A stretch of DNA of 64,000 nt from DASQFQ01 sp963811595 (GTDB lineage: Bacteria; Actinomycetota; Thermoleophilia; Solirubrobacterales; Solirubrobacteraceae). The translations under genes were made by a program, and so were the position numbers. Under the pieces are notes generated by a model. That model worked only from the letters and a program-made list of their open reading frames with translations, was not told where the DNA came from and did no database searches. This document shows positions 7,727 through 16,097 of this stretch, in pieces. The stretch is from the NCBI GenBank assembly GCA_963811595.1, contig CAWERW010000014.1, forward strand, positions 10,331 to 74,330. The letters are read 5' to 3'. Every line of letters starts with the position of its first letter. Position 1 is the first letter of the stretch.

Positions 7727-8329
7727 ATGCTCTTCCGCGCTCGGAAGCGACGCCTCGTCGCGCTGTCCTCGTCCCTTCTGGCGGGGGCCGCCCTCGCTGG
7801 CCTCCCCGCCGGCGCCGCCGCCGCCGTCGACCTCCCGGCCGTCCCGGTCTCGCTGCCCGGGGTGCCGGCCGCCGCGCCCGCGCCCGTTGCCATCGCCTCC
7901 GGCTGCCGCGGCGCCGGGTCCCGCCCCGGCCGCGCCTCCTCGGCCACGCTGCGCCGGGCGATGATGTGCCTCGTCAACGGCACGCGCGCCGGCGCCGGCC
8001 TCTCGCGCTTCCGCCACGAGCGCCGCCTCAGCCGCGCCGCGACCCGCCACGCCTCCGACATGGGCCGCCGCGGCTACTTCGCGCACGTCTCGCCCACCGG
8101 TCGCAGCCCGCTCGCGCGCGTGCGCGCCGCCGGCTGGCGCGGCGGCGTCGGCGAGGTCATCGCCTGGGGCTGCGGCGCCCTCGCCTCCCCGCGCGCGACG
8201 CTGCAGGCCTGGCTCGCCAGCCCGCCGCACCGCGCGATCATCCTCGGGAGCGGTCGGCGGGCGGGCATCGGCATCAAGCGCCTGGGCGGCTGCGGCGGCC
8301 GCGCCTACTGGGTCATCGACGTCGGCTAG
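7727..8329 (+). CDS. Secreted CAP-domain (SCP-like) protein
   Basis: 200 residues. An N-terminal signal peptide (basic MLFRARKRRL, hydrophobic stretch to about residue 33, AGAAAA) precedes a CAP domain from about 75, with ATRHASDMGRRGYFAHVSP and GEVIAWGCGALASP, and a terminal AYWVIDVG. The two active-cavity histidines of the family are visible. Several Cys residues suggest disulfides. GAGGAG lies six bases before the ATG. Bacterial CAP proteins are extracellular and mostly of unknown activity. The ~107-base upstream region contains the short hairpin CCCG-tcct-(g)CGGG but no feature I can name. Confidence 0.83.
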   Translation: MLFRARKRRLVALSSSLLAGAALAGLPAGAAAAVDLPAVPVSLPGVPAAAPAPVAIASGCRGAGSRPGRASSATLRRAMMCLVNGTRAGAGLSRFRHERRLSRAATRHASDMGRRGYFAHVSPTGRSPLARVRAAGWRGGVGEVIAWGCGALASPRATLQAWLASPPHRAIILGSGRRAGIGIKRLGGCGGRAYWVIDVG

Positions 8330-9066
8330 CGGAGCAGGCGGCCCTCCATGCCGCCCGCGACCGTGACGAGCTCACCGGTGACGTGGCCCGCGGCGGTCTC
8401 GGAGCACAGCCAGGCCACGGTGCGCGCGACGTCCTCGGCGCTCGCGACCTTGCGCAGCGGCATCGTCGCGGTGACGCGCTCGACGACGGCGTCGGTCAGC
8501 GACGCCTCGGTCATCGGGGACACGGTCCAGCCCGGCGCGACGGCGTTGACCCGTGCCGGCGCCAGCTCGTTCTTGAGCGACAGCAGCAGGCCGTGGCCGA
8601 TCGCGGCCTTCGCGGCCGCGTAGTCGGCGTGGCCGGCCTCGCCGAAGCGCCCGGCGGTCGAGCCGATGAGGACGAGCGCGCCCGGCCCGCCGGCGAGCCC
8701 GCGCGCGAACGCCCGCGCGGTCAGGAACGTCGCGGTCAGGTTGCCGTCGAGCGTCGCGCGCCAGCGCTCGAGCGGGAGCGAGGCCACCGGCACGTCCTCG
8801 CTCGGCCACACGCCGGCGTTGGCGACGCACAGCTCGACCGGGCCGGCGTCGGAGAACAGCGCGGCGACCTCGTCCTCGTCGCGCAGGTCGGCGCCGACCG
8901 CGATCCCGCCGACCTCCTCGGCGAGCGCGCGCGCCGCGTCGGCGTTGCGGTGGTAGTGGGCGACGACCTCGACGCCCTCGGCGGCGAGCGTGCGCGCGAC
9001 GGCCTGGCCGATGCCGCCCGAGGCGCCCGTGACGAGCGCCCGCTTGCCGCCGAGGCCGAGATCCAC
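8326..9066 (-). CDS. Short-chain dehydrogenase/reductase (SDR)
   Basis: 246 residues from GTG. A Rossmann TGASGGIG motif lies at about 13-20, with VANAGVW, the catalytic Ser in IGSTAGRFG and the YAAAK pair (Tyr-x3-Lys), and a C-terminal VTVAGGMEGR in place of the usual VDGG. It is a classical FabG-like SDR; the NAD/NADP preference and substrate are not determinable. The start lies three bases after the stop of the ECF sigma gene, so the two form one transcription unit. Confidence 0.87.
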   Translation of the reverse strand: MDLGLGGKRALVTGASGGIGQAVARTLAAEGVEVVAHYHRNADAARALAEEVGGIAVGADLRDEDEVAALFSDAGPVELCVANAGVWPSEDVPVASLPLERWRATLDGNLTATFLTARAFARGLAGGPGALVLIGSTAGRFGEAGHADYAAAKAAIGHGLLLSLKNELAPARVNAVAPGWTVSPMTEASLTDAVVERVTATMPLRKVASAEDVARTVAWLCSETAAGHVTGELVTVAGGMEGRLLR

Positions 9067-9068
9067 GG

Positions 9069-9560
9069 CTACTCGCCGACGGCCTCGGCCACGCGGTTGC
9101 GGCCGCGGTAGAGGCGGCTCATGATCGTGCCGACGGGCACCTCGAGCGCGTCGGCCGCCTCCTGGTAGCTGAGCCCCGCGACGTCGACGGCGGCGAGCGC
9201 GTCGCGCTGGTCGTCGGGCAGCGCGGCGATCGCGGAGAACACCTCGCGCGCGGCGAGCACGGACAGCGGCGCCACCGCGGCGGGCGCGGCCAGCCGCTCC
9301 TCGGACTCCTCGAGCGGGGCGGTCCGGGGCCGCCGGTCGCGCTTGCGCAGCGACGAGATGTAGGTGTTGCGGAGCACGGCGAGCAGGTAGGGCAGCGTGT
9401 CCTCGCGGGACCCGATCATCCGCTTCTTCGAGAGCACGCGTGTGTACGTCTCCTGCACGAGGTCCTCGGCGTCCTCGCGCGAGCCGCACAGCGCCCACGC
9501 CGCGCGGTACAGGCGGTCGATGTGGTCGCCGAGCGCTTCACGTTCCAGCTCAGGGGTCAC
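9069..9560 (-). CDS. ECF-type RNA polymerase sigma factor
   Basis: 163 residues from GTG. Region 2 is visible in RAAWALCGSREDAEDLVQET (about 18-37) and region 4 in ALPDDQRDALAAVDVAG followed by YQEAADALEVPVGTIMSRL (about 112-150). There is no obvious anti-sigma gene next to it; the downstream gene is an SDR. Upstream and divergent lies the RTX-like gene, whose promoter region fits an ECF consensus, so that gene is the best candidate target. Confidence 0.9.
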   Translation of the reverse strand: MTPELEREALGDHIDRLYRAAWALCGSREDAEDLVQETYTRVLSKKRMIGSREDTLPYLLAVLRNTYISSLRKRDRRPRTAPLEESEERLAAPAAVAPLSVLAAREVFSAIAALPDDQRDALAAVDVAGLSYQEAADALEVPVGTIMSRLYRGRNRVAEAVGE

Positions 9561-9589
9561 GTGGCCTGGACCATCTCAGAACGAGGCAC

Positions 9590-9614
9590 GGAATAACCAC
9601 GACCCCGCGGCGTC
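9590..9614 (+). promoter_or_regulatory. ECF-type promoter upstream of the RTX-like gene
   Basis: GGAAT, 16 bases, then CGTC, ending nine bases before the ATG at 9624. This resembles the GGAAC-N16/17-CGT(T/C) pattern of ECF promoters and lies between the ECF sigma gene and the divergent gene. The match is inference from consensus. Confidence 0.5.
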
Positions 9615-9623
9615 AAGAGCGGC

Positions 9624-10586
9624 ATGGAACACACACACCGCACCATCCGCGCCCGCCGCACCGCCGCCCTCGTGGCTGCGGCGGCGGCCGCCGCCCTCGC
9701 CCTGCCCGGCGCCGCGAGCGCCGCCGTGACGGGCGCCGTCTCCGGCGACACCGCGAGCCTCACGGGTGACGCCGCCGCCGACAACATCGTCATCTCGACG
9801 AGCGGCGCGAACCTGCGGCACAACCTGACCGGGTTCAACAGCGACATCGACTTCGACTCGGTGCAGGCCGGCGATCAGACGCTGACCGCCGCCGGGACGC
9901 TGACGATCAACGGCGGCGACGGCGACGACAACATCGTCGGCGGCCCCGCGGCCGACGCCCTGATCGGCGGCAACGGCAGCGACCGCATGACCGGCTTCAC
10001 CGGCAACGACACCGGCGACGGCGGTGCGGGCAACGACGTCTTCGTCTGGAACAACGGCGACGGCACGGACACGAACGACGGCGGCGACGGGGCCGACGAG
10101 CAGGTCATGAACGGCCGCAACACCACCGACGACATGACGGTCAAGGCCCCGGTGGCCGGCCGCGTCCGCTTCGACCGCCTCGCACCGGGCCCGTTCGGGC
10201 TCGACATGGGCACGATGGAGCGCCTGACGCTCAACACCGTCCAGGGTGACGACAAGCTCGTCACCGACGCGGGCATCACGCTCCCGATCACCGTCGACGC
10301 GGGCGCGGGCACGGACGCCATCACCACCGGCGACGGCGCCGACCTCGTTCAGGGCGGCGAGGGCGTCGACACGCTCAACGGCGGCGCCGGCGGCGACCGC
10401 ATCCTCGGCAACCCGGGCAACGACGTCATGAACGGCAACGCCGGCGACGACGTGCTGGTGTGGAACAACGGCGACGGCACCGACGACATGAACGGCGACG
10501 ACGGCCTCGACCGGATCGAGGACAACCTCGGCGCGGCCGGCGGACGACTCGCAGCTCAAGGTCGTGGGCGGCAAGGTCCGCTATGA
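9624..10586 (+). CDS. Secreted RTX-like calcium-binding repeat protein, N-terminal part (frameshifted)
   Basis: 320 codons from ATG. A signal peptide (Arg-rich start, Ala-rich core, AASAAV at about 33-38) is followed by acidic Gly-Asp repeats of the hemolysin type, such as GGDGDDNIVGG and GGNGSDRMTG. The last ~15 residues, after DNLGAAG, are out of frame and Arg/Gly rich. The missing continuation is present one frame over from about 10543: reading DDSQLKVVGGKVRYDR restores the same block that occurs earlier as MTVKAPVAGRVRFDR. One extra G at 10542-10543 explains this. The message may be driven by the neighbouring ECF sigma factor. Confidence 0.75.
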   Translation: MEHTHRTIRARRTAALVAAAAAAALALPGAASAAVTGAVSGDTASLTGDAAADNIVISTSGANLRHNLTGFNSDIDFDSVQAGDQTLTAAGTLTINGGDGDDNIVGGPAADALIGGNGSDRMTGFTGNDTGDGGAGNDVFVWNNGDGTDTNDGGDGADEQVMNGRNTTDDMTVKAPVAGRVRFDRLAPGPFGLDMGTMERLTLNTVQGDDKLVTDAGITLPITVDAGAGTDAITTGDGADLVQGGEGVDTLNGGAGGDRILGNPGNDVMNGNAGDDVLVWNNGDGTDDMNGDDGLDRIEDNLGAAGGRLAAQGRGRQGPL

Positions 10587-11343
10587 CCGCGTCAACGCCC
10601 CGTTCGGGCTCAACATCGCCAGCAGCGAGGTGTTCGAGCTCAACACGTTCGGCGGCAACGACACGCTCGACGTCTCGCCCGGCGTCGGCGCGCTGATCGC
10701 CGTGGTGGCCGACGCCGGCAGCGGCGACGACCGCTTCACCGGCAGCGACGGCCCCGAGACGTTCTTCGGCGGCTCCGGCAACGACGCGCTCGACGGCGGC
10801 GCCGGCCTCGGCGACGTGCTCGACGGCCAGGAGGGCGACGACGTCCTCAGCGTCCGCGACGGCGCGCCGGACCTCGCCCGCGGCGGCATCGGCAACGACT
10901 CCGCGACCGCCGACTTCACCGATGTGCTCGTCGACGTCGAGAACCGCGTCGTCGACGCCGGGCCGGACACGCAGGCCACCGCCGCGCGCGTCCTGACCCG
11001 CCGCGTGACGTCGAAGCTCAAGAAGGGCATCTACAAGGCGAAGATCCGCGTCGAGTGCCCGGCCTCCGAGACCGGCGGCTGCGCGGGCACGCTCGTGCTG
11101 CGGACGGCGAGCAAGATCAACGTCCGCGGCGTGAAGGTCAACGTCCTCGTCGGCAGCCGGCGGTTCGACCTCGACGCCGGCCAGCGCCGGAACGTCACCG
11201 TGACGTTGCCCAGGCGCGTGCGCAACATCAGCCGCCGCGGCACCCTGCGGCTGCGCGCGACGACGACGAGCCGCGACGCGACGGGCAACTTCGCCCAGCG
11301 CAGCTCGAACGTCGTGGTGAAGCTCAAGCCGGTCAGGCGCTAG
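10564..11343 (+). CDS. RTX-like calcium-binding repeat protein, C-terminal part (separated by frameshift)
   Basis: 259 codons in the +1 frame relative to the first part. It continues the repeats (FTGSDGPETFFGGSGNDALDG) and ends in a beta-rich, basic domain from about residue 135 (KLKKGIYKAKIRVECPASE ... VVVKLKPVRR) of the kind that closes many secreted proteins in this window. It has no signal peptide of its own and no RBS before the GTG, so it is very probably the second half of the gene starting at 9624. Its end overlaps the convergent ppk by 11 bases. Confidence 0.72.
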   Translation: MGGKVRYDRVNAPFGLNIASSEVFELNTFGGNDTLDVSPGVGALIAVVADAGSGDDRFTGSDGPETFFGGSGNDALDGGAGLGDVLDGQEGDDVLSVRDGAPDLARGGIGNDSATADFTDVLVDVENRVVDAGPDTQATAARVLTRRVTSKLKKGIYKAKIRVECPASETGGCAGTLVLRTASKINVRGVKVNVLVGSRRFDLDAGQRRNVTVTLPRRVRNISRRGTLRLRATTTSRDATGNFAQRSSNVVVKLKPVRR

Positions 11344-13447
11344 TCGCCTGAGCGGCCTCCGGGGCACGCGCCGCGTGCCCCTTGAGCAGCTCGCGCTGCA
11401 CGTTGCGGGGCTCCGGGCCCTGCGGCGTGCGGCGCGTCCAGCTGCCGTCCTCCTGCAGCTCCCACGCGTTCGTGTCGTCCGCGAAGCAGCGCTCGAGCGT
11501 GTCGAGGAGGTCATCGCGCAGCGCGGGGTCGCGCACCGGGGCCAGCAGCTCCACCCGGGTGTCGAGGTTGCGCGGCATCAGGTCCGCGGAGCCGATGTAG
11601 ATCTGGCGGGTGGTGTCGCGCTCGAAGGCGAAGATCCGCGAGTGCTCGAGGAAGCGCCCGACGATCGAGACGACGCGGATGTTCTCCGACACGCCGGCGA
11701 CGCCGGGGCGCAGGCAGCAGATGCCGCGGATGTTGAGGTCCACGGGGACGCCGGCCTGGGACGCGGCGTACAGCGCGCGGATGCACCGCCGGTCGACGAG
11801 CGAGTTCATCTTCAGCGCGATCCGCGCGTGCTTGCCCTCCTGGTGGGCCTGGATCGTGCGCTCGATCTCGGCCAGGATCCCGTCGCGCAGATGGGCGGGC
11901 GCCACGAGCACCTGGCGGTAGCGGCGCGGGCGCGCGAAGCCGGTGAGGAAGTTGAACATGTCGGCGACGTCGGCGCCGATGCGGGGATCGCAGGTCAGCA
12001 GGCCGAAGTCGGTGTAGAGCCGGGCGGTCTTCTGGTGGTAGTTGCCGGTGCCGACGTGGACGTAGTTGCGCACCCCGTCGCCCTCGCGGCGCACGATCAG
12101 GATGCACTTCGCGTGCGTCTTGAGCGCGGGCAGGCCGTAGACGACGTGCACGCCCGCCTCCTCCAGCGCGCGCGCCCAGCCGATGTTCGCGCGCTCGTCG
12201 AAGCGGGCCTTGAGCTCGACCAGGCAGACCGCCTGCTTGCCGCGCTCGGCGGCGCGGATCAGCGCCGGGACGAGCGGGGAGTCGTCGCTCGTGCGGTACA
12301 CGGTCTGCTTGATCGCGAGCACGTCGGGGTCGGAGACCGCCTCCTCGACGAGCCGCTCGACCGAGGTGGAGAACGAGTCGTAGGGGTGGTGCAGCAGGAT
12401 GTCGCCCTCGCGCATCGCGCCCATGAGGTCGGGCGACTCGGACTCCTGCGCCTGCAGGCGCGGCTGGGTGACCGGCGTCCACGGCGGGTCCCGCAGCTCC
12501 GGGAACCCGGGCATCTTCACGATCTCCCAGAGGTCGTTGAGGTCGAGCGGGCCGTCGATCGCGAACACGTCCTCCGGCTCGGCCTCGAGCGCGCGCACGA
12601 GCTGCTCGCGCATCTCCTTGCTCATCCCGCCCTCGATCTCGACGCGCACGACCTCGCCGAAGCGGCGGCGCCGCAGCTCGTCCTCGACCGCCTGCAGGAG
12701 GTCGTCGGCCTCGTCGGAGACCGTGAAGTCGGCGTCGCGCGTGACGCGGAAGACCGCGGTGTCGACGATCTCCATGCCCGGGAAGAGCTGGTCGAGGTGC
12801 TTGGCGATCAGCTCCTCGAGCGGGACGAAGGTGCGGCCGTCGGCGAGCGGCACGAAGCGCGGCAGCATCTCCGTCGGCACCTTCACGCGCGCGAAGACCT
12901 GGTTGTGGCTGACCGGGTCGTGCACCACCACGCCGAGCGACAGCGAGAGGTTCGAGATGTACGGGAACGGCCGGCCGAGCCCGACCGCGAGCGGCGTCAG
13001 GACCGGGAAGATCTGGCGGCGGAAGCGCTCGTCGAGGCGCTCGCGCTCGTCGGCGGAGACGTTGTCGAGGCGGACGATCCGGATCCCGTGCTCCTCGAGC
13101 GCGGGGCGCAGCTCGTCCTGCAGCACGCGCGCCTGGCGCGCCGTGTGGTCGGCGACCACACGGCGGATCGCGTCGAGCGTCTCGCGCGGGGTGCGCCCGT
13201 CCTGCAGCGGGGTCTCGATGCCGGCGTCGACCTGGTCGTGCAGGCCGGCGACGCGGACCATGAAGAACTCGTCGAGGTTGTTCGCGGCGATCGCGACGAA
13301 CTTCAGCCGCTCGAGCAGCGGCACGGCGGGATCCTCGGAGAGCTCGATGACCCGCTGGTTGAACTCCAGCCACGAGAGCTCGCGGTTGAAGTAGAGCCCG
13401 GGGTCTTCCAGATCGACCTCGTGGGCCGTGGTCTCGAGAGTGCTCAC
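11333..13447 (-). CDS. ppk: Polyphosphate kinase 1
   Basis: 704 residues from GTG, the usual PPK1 length. It has the N-terminal domain (LYFNRELSWLEFNQRVIELS), NLDEFFMVRVAGL, and the two phospholipase-D-like catalytic halves. THAKCILIVRR contains the histidine that is phosphorylated in PPK1, and HVGTGNYH and IYIGSADLMPRNLDTRVE are family signatures. The enzyme reversibly transfers the gamma phosphate of ATP to polyphosphate. The GTG overlaps the stop of ppx (GTGA), so synthesis and degradation enzymes are made from one message. No PHO box lies directly before this operon. Confidence 0.96.
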   Translation of the reverse strand: MSTLETTAHEVDLEDPGLYFNRELSWLEFNQRVIELSEDPAVPLLERLKFVAIAANNLDEFFMVRVAGLHDQVDAGIETPLQDGRTPRETLDAIRRVVADHTARQARVLQDELRPALEEHGIRIVRLDNVSADERERLDERFRRQIFPVLTPLAVGLGRPFPYISNLSLSLGVVVHDPVSHNQVFARVKVPTEMLPRFVPLADGRTFVPLEELIAKHLDQLFPGMEIVDTAVFRVTRDADFTVSDEADDLLQAVEDELRRRRFGEVVRVEIEGGMSKEMREQLVRALEAEPEDVFAIDGPLDLNDLWEIVKMPGFPELRDPPWTPVTQPRLQAQESESPDLMGAMREGDILLHHPYDSFSTSVERLVEEAVSDPDVLAIKQTVYRTSDDSPLVPALIRAAERGKQAVCLVELKARFDERANIGWARALEEAGVHVVYGLPALKTHAKCILIVRREGDGVRNYVHVGTGNYHQKTARLYTDFGLLTCDPRIGADVADMFNFLTGFARPRRYRQVLVAPAHLRDGILAEIERTIQAHQEGKHARIALKMNSLVDRRCIRALYAASQAGVPVDLNIRGICCLRPGVAGVSENIRVVSIVGRFLEHSRIFAFERDTTRQIYIGSADLMPRNLDTRVELLAPVRDPALRDDLLDTLERCFADDTNAWELQEDGSWTRRTPQGPEPRNVQRELLKGHAARAPEAAQATSA

Positions 13448-14331
13448 TCCGCGTCCGATGCTAACGCGCCCCCGAGCTCCAGGAGGACACCTTCTCGTAA
13501 ACCGCCGCGGCCGATCCGCAGCGGCCGCCCGAGCGCGGCCGACGCGGCGTCGAGCACGGTCAGCCCGGCCGGCATCAGCGCCACGCGCACGCGGTCGAGC
13601 GAGAGGCGGCGGGCGACGTCTTCGGCCGGCTCGCTCGACAGCACGCGCATCGCGCGCTCGAGCGACTCGGGGTCGAGCACGGCGCCGACGAGCCGGCGCA
13701 GCGACGCCGCACTGCCGCCGACCGCCACGGCCGCGTCGACCGGGGGCAGCGCGAGCCCCTCGAAGACGCCATGCGCGTGCTCGCGCATCGCGTGCAGCTC
13801 GGCCGCCGCGGGCGGGTCGGTGTGGCAGTAGCCGTCGGCGAGCATCCCCGAGCCGACGCGGAAGGACTCCGACCACGTCGCGCCCTCGCTCAGCGTCCCG
13901 ATCGCGAGCTCGGTGGAGCCGCCGCCGACGTCGACGACGCCGATGCGGCCGGGCAGCGGCTCGCCGAGCGTGCGGGTGGCGCCGAGGAACGCCAGCCGCG
14001 CCTCCTCGCCGCCGTCGAGCACCTCGACGTCGACGCCGCAGTCGCTCCGCAGCGCCGCGGTGAACTCGCTCGCGTTGGCGGCGCCGCGGATCGCCGCCGT
14101 GGCGACCACGCGCAGCGACGCGCCGCCGAGCTGCTCGACCAGGTCCCGCTGCTCGGTCACGACCGCAGCGACCTCCGCGATCTTCTCGCGCGAGATCTCG
14201 CCGCCCCGCAGGCCCTGGCCGATGCGCGTGAACGCGCGGCGCTGGAGCACCTCGCGGAGGTGCCCGTCTTCGACGTCGGCGACCAGCACGCGCGTCGTGT
14301 TGGACCCGATGTCGATGCAGGCGCAGAGCAT
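13444..14331 (-). CDS. ppx: Exopolyphosphatase / pppGpp phosphohydrolase (short Ppx/GppA type)
   Basis: 295 residues. The sugar-kinase/HSP70-like ATPase fold is clear: CIDIGSNTTRVLVADVEDG at 4-22, ATAAIRGAANASEF, GVVDVGGGSTELAIG and SFRVGSGMLADGY. It lacks the C-terminal HD domain of long Ppx enzymes, as in actinobacterial short forms (about 300 residues). It releases terminal phosphate from polyphosphate and/or converts pppGpp. It is followed by ppk with a four-base overlap and diverges from the ABC transporter pair with 31 bases between. Confidence 0.92.
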   Translation of the reverse strand: MLCACIDIGSNTTRVLVADVEDGHLREVLQRRAFTRIGQGLRGGEISREKIAEVAAVVTEQRDLVEQLGGASLRVVATAAIRGAANASEFTAALRSDCGVDVEVLDGGEEARLAFLGATRTLGEPLPGRIGVVDVGGGSTELAIGTLSEGATWSESFRVGSGMLADGYCHTDPPAAAELHAMREHAHGVFEGLALPPVDAAVAVGGSAASLRRLVGAVLDPESLERAMRVLSSEPAEDVARRLSLDRVRVALMPAGLTVLDAASAALGRPLRIGRGGLREGVLLELGGALASDAE

Positions 14332-14362
14332 TCGGCGCGAGCGATGTTGCCATGATGGATCG

Positions 14363-15217
14363 GTGACCGCGATCGAGGTGGAGGGCCTGCGGAAGGTCTA
14401 CGGCGAGCACGAGGCGGTGCAGGGCATCGACTTCGAGGTGCGCCGCGGCGAGGTGTTCGGCCTGCTCGGCCCAAACGGGGCGGGCAAGACGACGACCGTC
14501 GAGATCCTCGAGGGCTACCGCCGCCGGAGCGCCGGCCGCGTGTCCGTGCTCGGCCGCGACCCCGCCGAGCGCGACCACGAGCTGCGGACGCGGATGGGCA
14601 TCGTGCTGCAGAGCTCGGGCATCTACCAGTACCTGACCGTGCGCGAGTCGGTCGCGCACTGGGCCGGCTTCTACCCGCGGCCGCGCGACGTCGACGAGGT
14701 CGTCTCGATCGTCGGCCTCGAGGACTCGGCGGACCAGCGTGCGAACAAGCTGTCGGGCGGCCAGCAGCGCCGGCTCGACCTCGCGCTCGCGCTGGTCGGC
14801 GACCCCGAGCTGATCTTCCTCGACGAGCCGACCACCGGCTTCGACCCCGCCGCGCGGCGCAACGCGTGGGGCACCGTGCGCTCGCTCAAGGAGCTCGGCA
14901 AGACGGTGCTGCTGACGACGCACTACCTCGACGAGGCGCAGGCGCTCGCCGACCGCGTGGCGATCATCAAGGACGGGCGCATCCTCGCCGCGGGCCCGCC
15001 CGCCTCGCTGGGCGCCGGCGCGGGCCGCTCGCTCGTGTCGTGGCGCGGGCCGGACGGCGTGCCGCACACGCGCGAGACCGACGACCCGACGGCGCTGCTG
15101 CACGAGCTGACCGGCGAGGCGCTGGCGCGCGGCGAGCGGCTCGACGAGCTGAGCGTGTCGCGGCCCAGCCTCGAAGAGGTCTACCTCGAGCTGACGGCGG
15201 AGGCCGACTCCCAGTGA
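14363..15217 (+). CDS. ABC transporter ATP-binding protein (ABC-2 type exporter)
   Basis: 284 residues from GTG. Walker A is LGPNGAGKTTT, the signature KLSGGQQRRLDLALAL, Walker B ELIFLDEPTTGFDP, and the H-loop TTHYLDEAQALADR. The C-terminal accessory stretch (SWRGPDGVPHTRE...) is of the drug-resistance/DrrA class. It pairs with the permease that starts in its stop codon (GTGA). The substrate, a drug, lipid or polysaccharide, is not indicated. Confidence 0.93.
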   Translation: MTAIEVEGLRKVYGEHEAVQGIDFEVRRGEVFGLLGPNGAGKTTTVEILEGYRRRSAGRVSVLGRDPAERDHELRTRMGIVLQSSGIYQYLTVRESVAHWAGFYPRPRDVDEVVSIVGLEDSADQRANKLSGGQQRRLDLALALVGDPELIFLDEPTTGFDPAARRNAWGTVRSLKELGKTVLLTTHYLDEAQALADRVAIIKDGRILAAGPPASLGAGAGRSLVSWRGPDGVPHTRETDDPTALLHELTGEALARGERLDELSVSRPSLEEVYLELTAEADSQ

Positions 15218-16026
15218 CGGAGCACGCGATCGATCGCGGCCGCTCACGCGGCGACGACGCCACGCGCGGCGACGGGGCACCCGCCTGGCGCGGGCTGGCG
15301 TGGCGCCAGTACCGGCTGGAGCGCAAGATGTTCTGGCGCAACCCCAGCGCGGCCTTCTTCAACTTCCTGCTGCCGCTCCTGTTCCTCGGCTGGTTCGGCG
15401 CGATCTTCGCGGGCGAGACCGACCAGCTCGAGATCCTCGTGCCCGGCATCGCGGGCATGGCCGTGATGTCGACGACGTTCAACGCGCTGGCGTTCAACCT
15501 CACGGGGCTGCGCGAGCTCGGGATCCTCAAGCGCATGCGCGGGACGCCCCTGCCCACCTCGGCCTACCTCGCCGGGATCGCCGGCAACGCCATCACCAAC
15601 ACCGGGCTGCAGATCCTCATCATCACGGGTACCGGTCACCTGCTGTTCGGGCTCGACTGGCCGCAGAACTGGCTGTCGCTCGCCGTCTTCGTGGTCGTCG
15701 GCGTGATCTGCTTCGCCTCGCTCGGCGTCGCGCTGTCGCACGCGATCCCGAACCTCGACGCCGCGCCGGCGTACGTCAACGCGGTGTTCCTGCCGATGAT
15801 CTTCATCTCCGGCGTCTTCTACGACGAGAACGTCGCACCCGAGGTGATCGGCGACATCGCGAAGGTCTTGCCGCTCAAGTACCTCATCGACGGTCTCCAG
15901 GGCGCGATGGTGGCCGGCGAGGGCGTCGCCGACAACGCCCTCGCGCTGGTCATGCTCGCCGCGTGGTCCGTGGTCGGCATCGCGCTCGCGATCCGCGGCT
16001 TCTCCTGGGAAGCCCGCGAGCGCTAA
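15214..16026 (+). CDS. ABC-2 type transporter permease
   Basis: 270 residues from GTG with about six transmembrane helices (FFNFLLPLLFLGWFGAIFAG, AGMAVMSTTFNALAFNLTG, LSLAVFVVVGVICFASLGVA, NAVFLPMIFISGVFYDEN and a last helix near 240-262). LRELGILKRMRGTPLPTSAYL is the typical cytoplasmic coupling segment. It forms an exporter with the ATPase just upstream. Its TAA stop (16024-16026) shares bases with the left REP hairpin. Confidence 0.92.
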   Translation: MTEHAIDRGRSRGDDATRGDGAPAWRGLAWRQYRLERKMFWRNPSAAFFNFLLPLLFLGWFGAIFAGETDQLEILVPGIAGMAVMSTTFNALAFNLTGLRELGILKRMRGTPLPTSAYLAGIAGNAITNTGLQILIITGTGHLLFGLDWPQNWLSLAVFVVVGVICFASLGVALSHAIPNLDAAPAYVNAVFLPMIFISGVFYDENVAPEVIGDIAKVLPLKYLIDGLQGAMVAGEGVADNALALVMLAAWSVVGIALAIRGFSWEARER

Positions 16027-16060
16027 CCCTCAAGTAGGGGTCAGACCCCTGGTTGAGGGT
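16026..16060. repeat. Left REP hairpin
   Basis: Nested inverted arms: ACCCTCAA, two unpaired bases (GT), AGGGGTC, a central A, GACCCCT, two bases (GG), TTGAGGGT. It can form a 15-bp stem interrupted by one 2x2 mismatch. It starts inside the stop codon of the ABC permease and may also end transcription of that operon. Confidence 0.88.
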
Positions 16061-16097
16061 GGGGCGAGGTTGGCGGCGCCGGCGCCTAGTGCGCGAA

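Noticed and set aside
10530..10570. Programmed ribosomal frameshift in the RTX-like gene
   Set aside because: No slippery heptamer or downstream pseudoknot is visible; a one-base indel explains the data better.
11333..15280. A single 1,315-codon open frame on the minus strand
   Set aside because: Only 11333-13447 has protein-like sequence (PPK). The rest runs antisense or out of frame through ppx and the ABC genes with Arg/Ala-rich nonsense typical of high-GC shadows.
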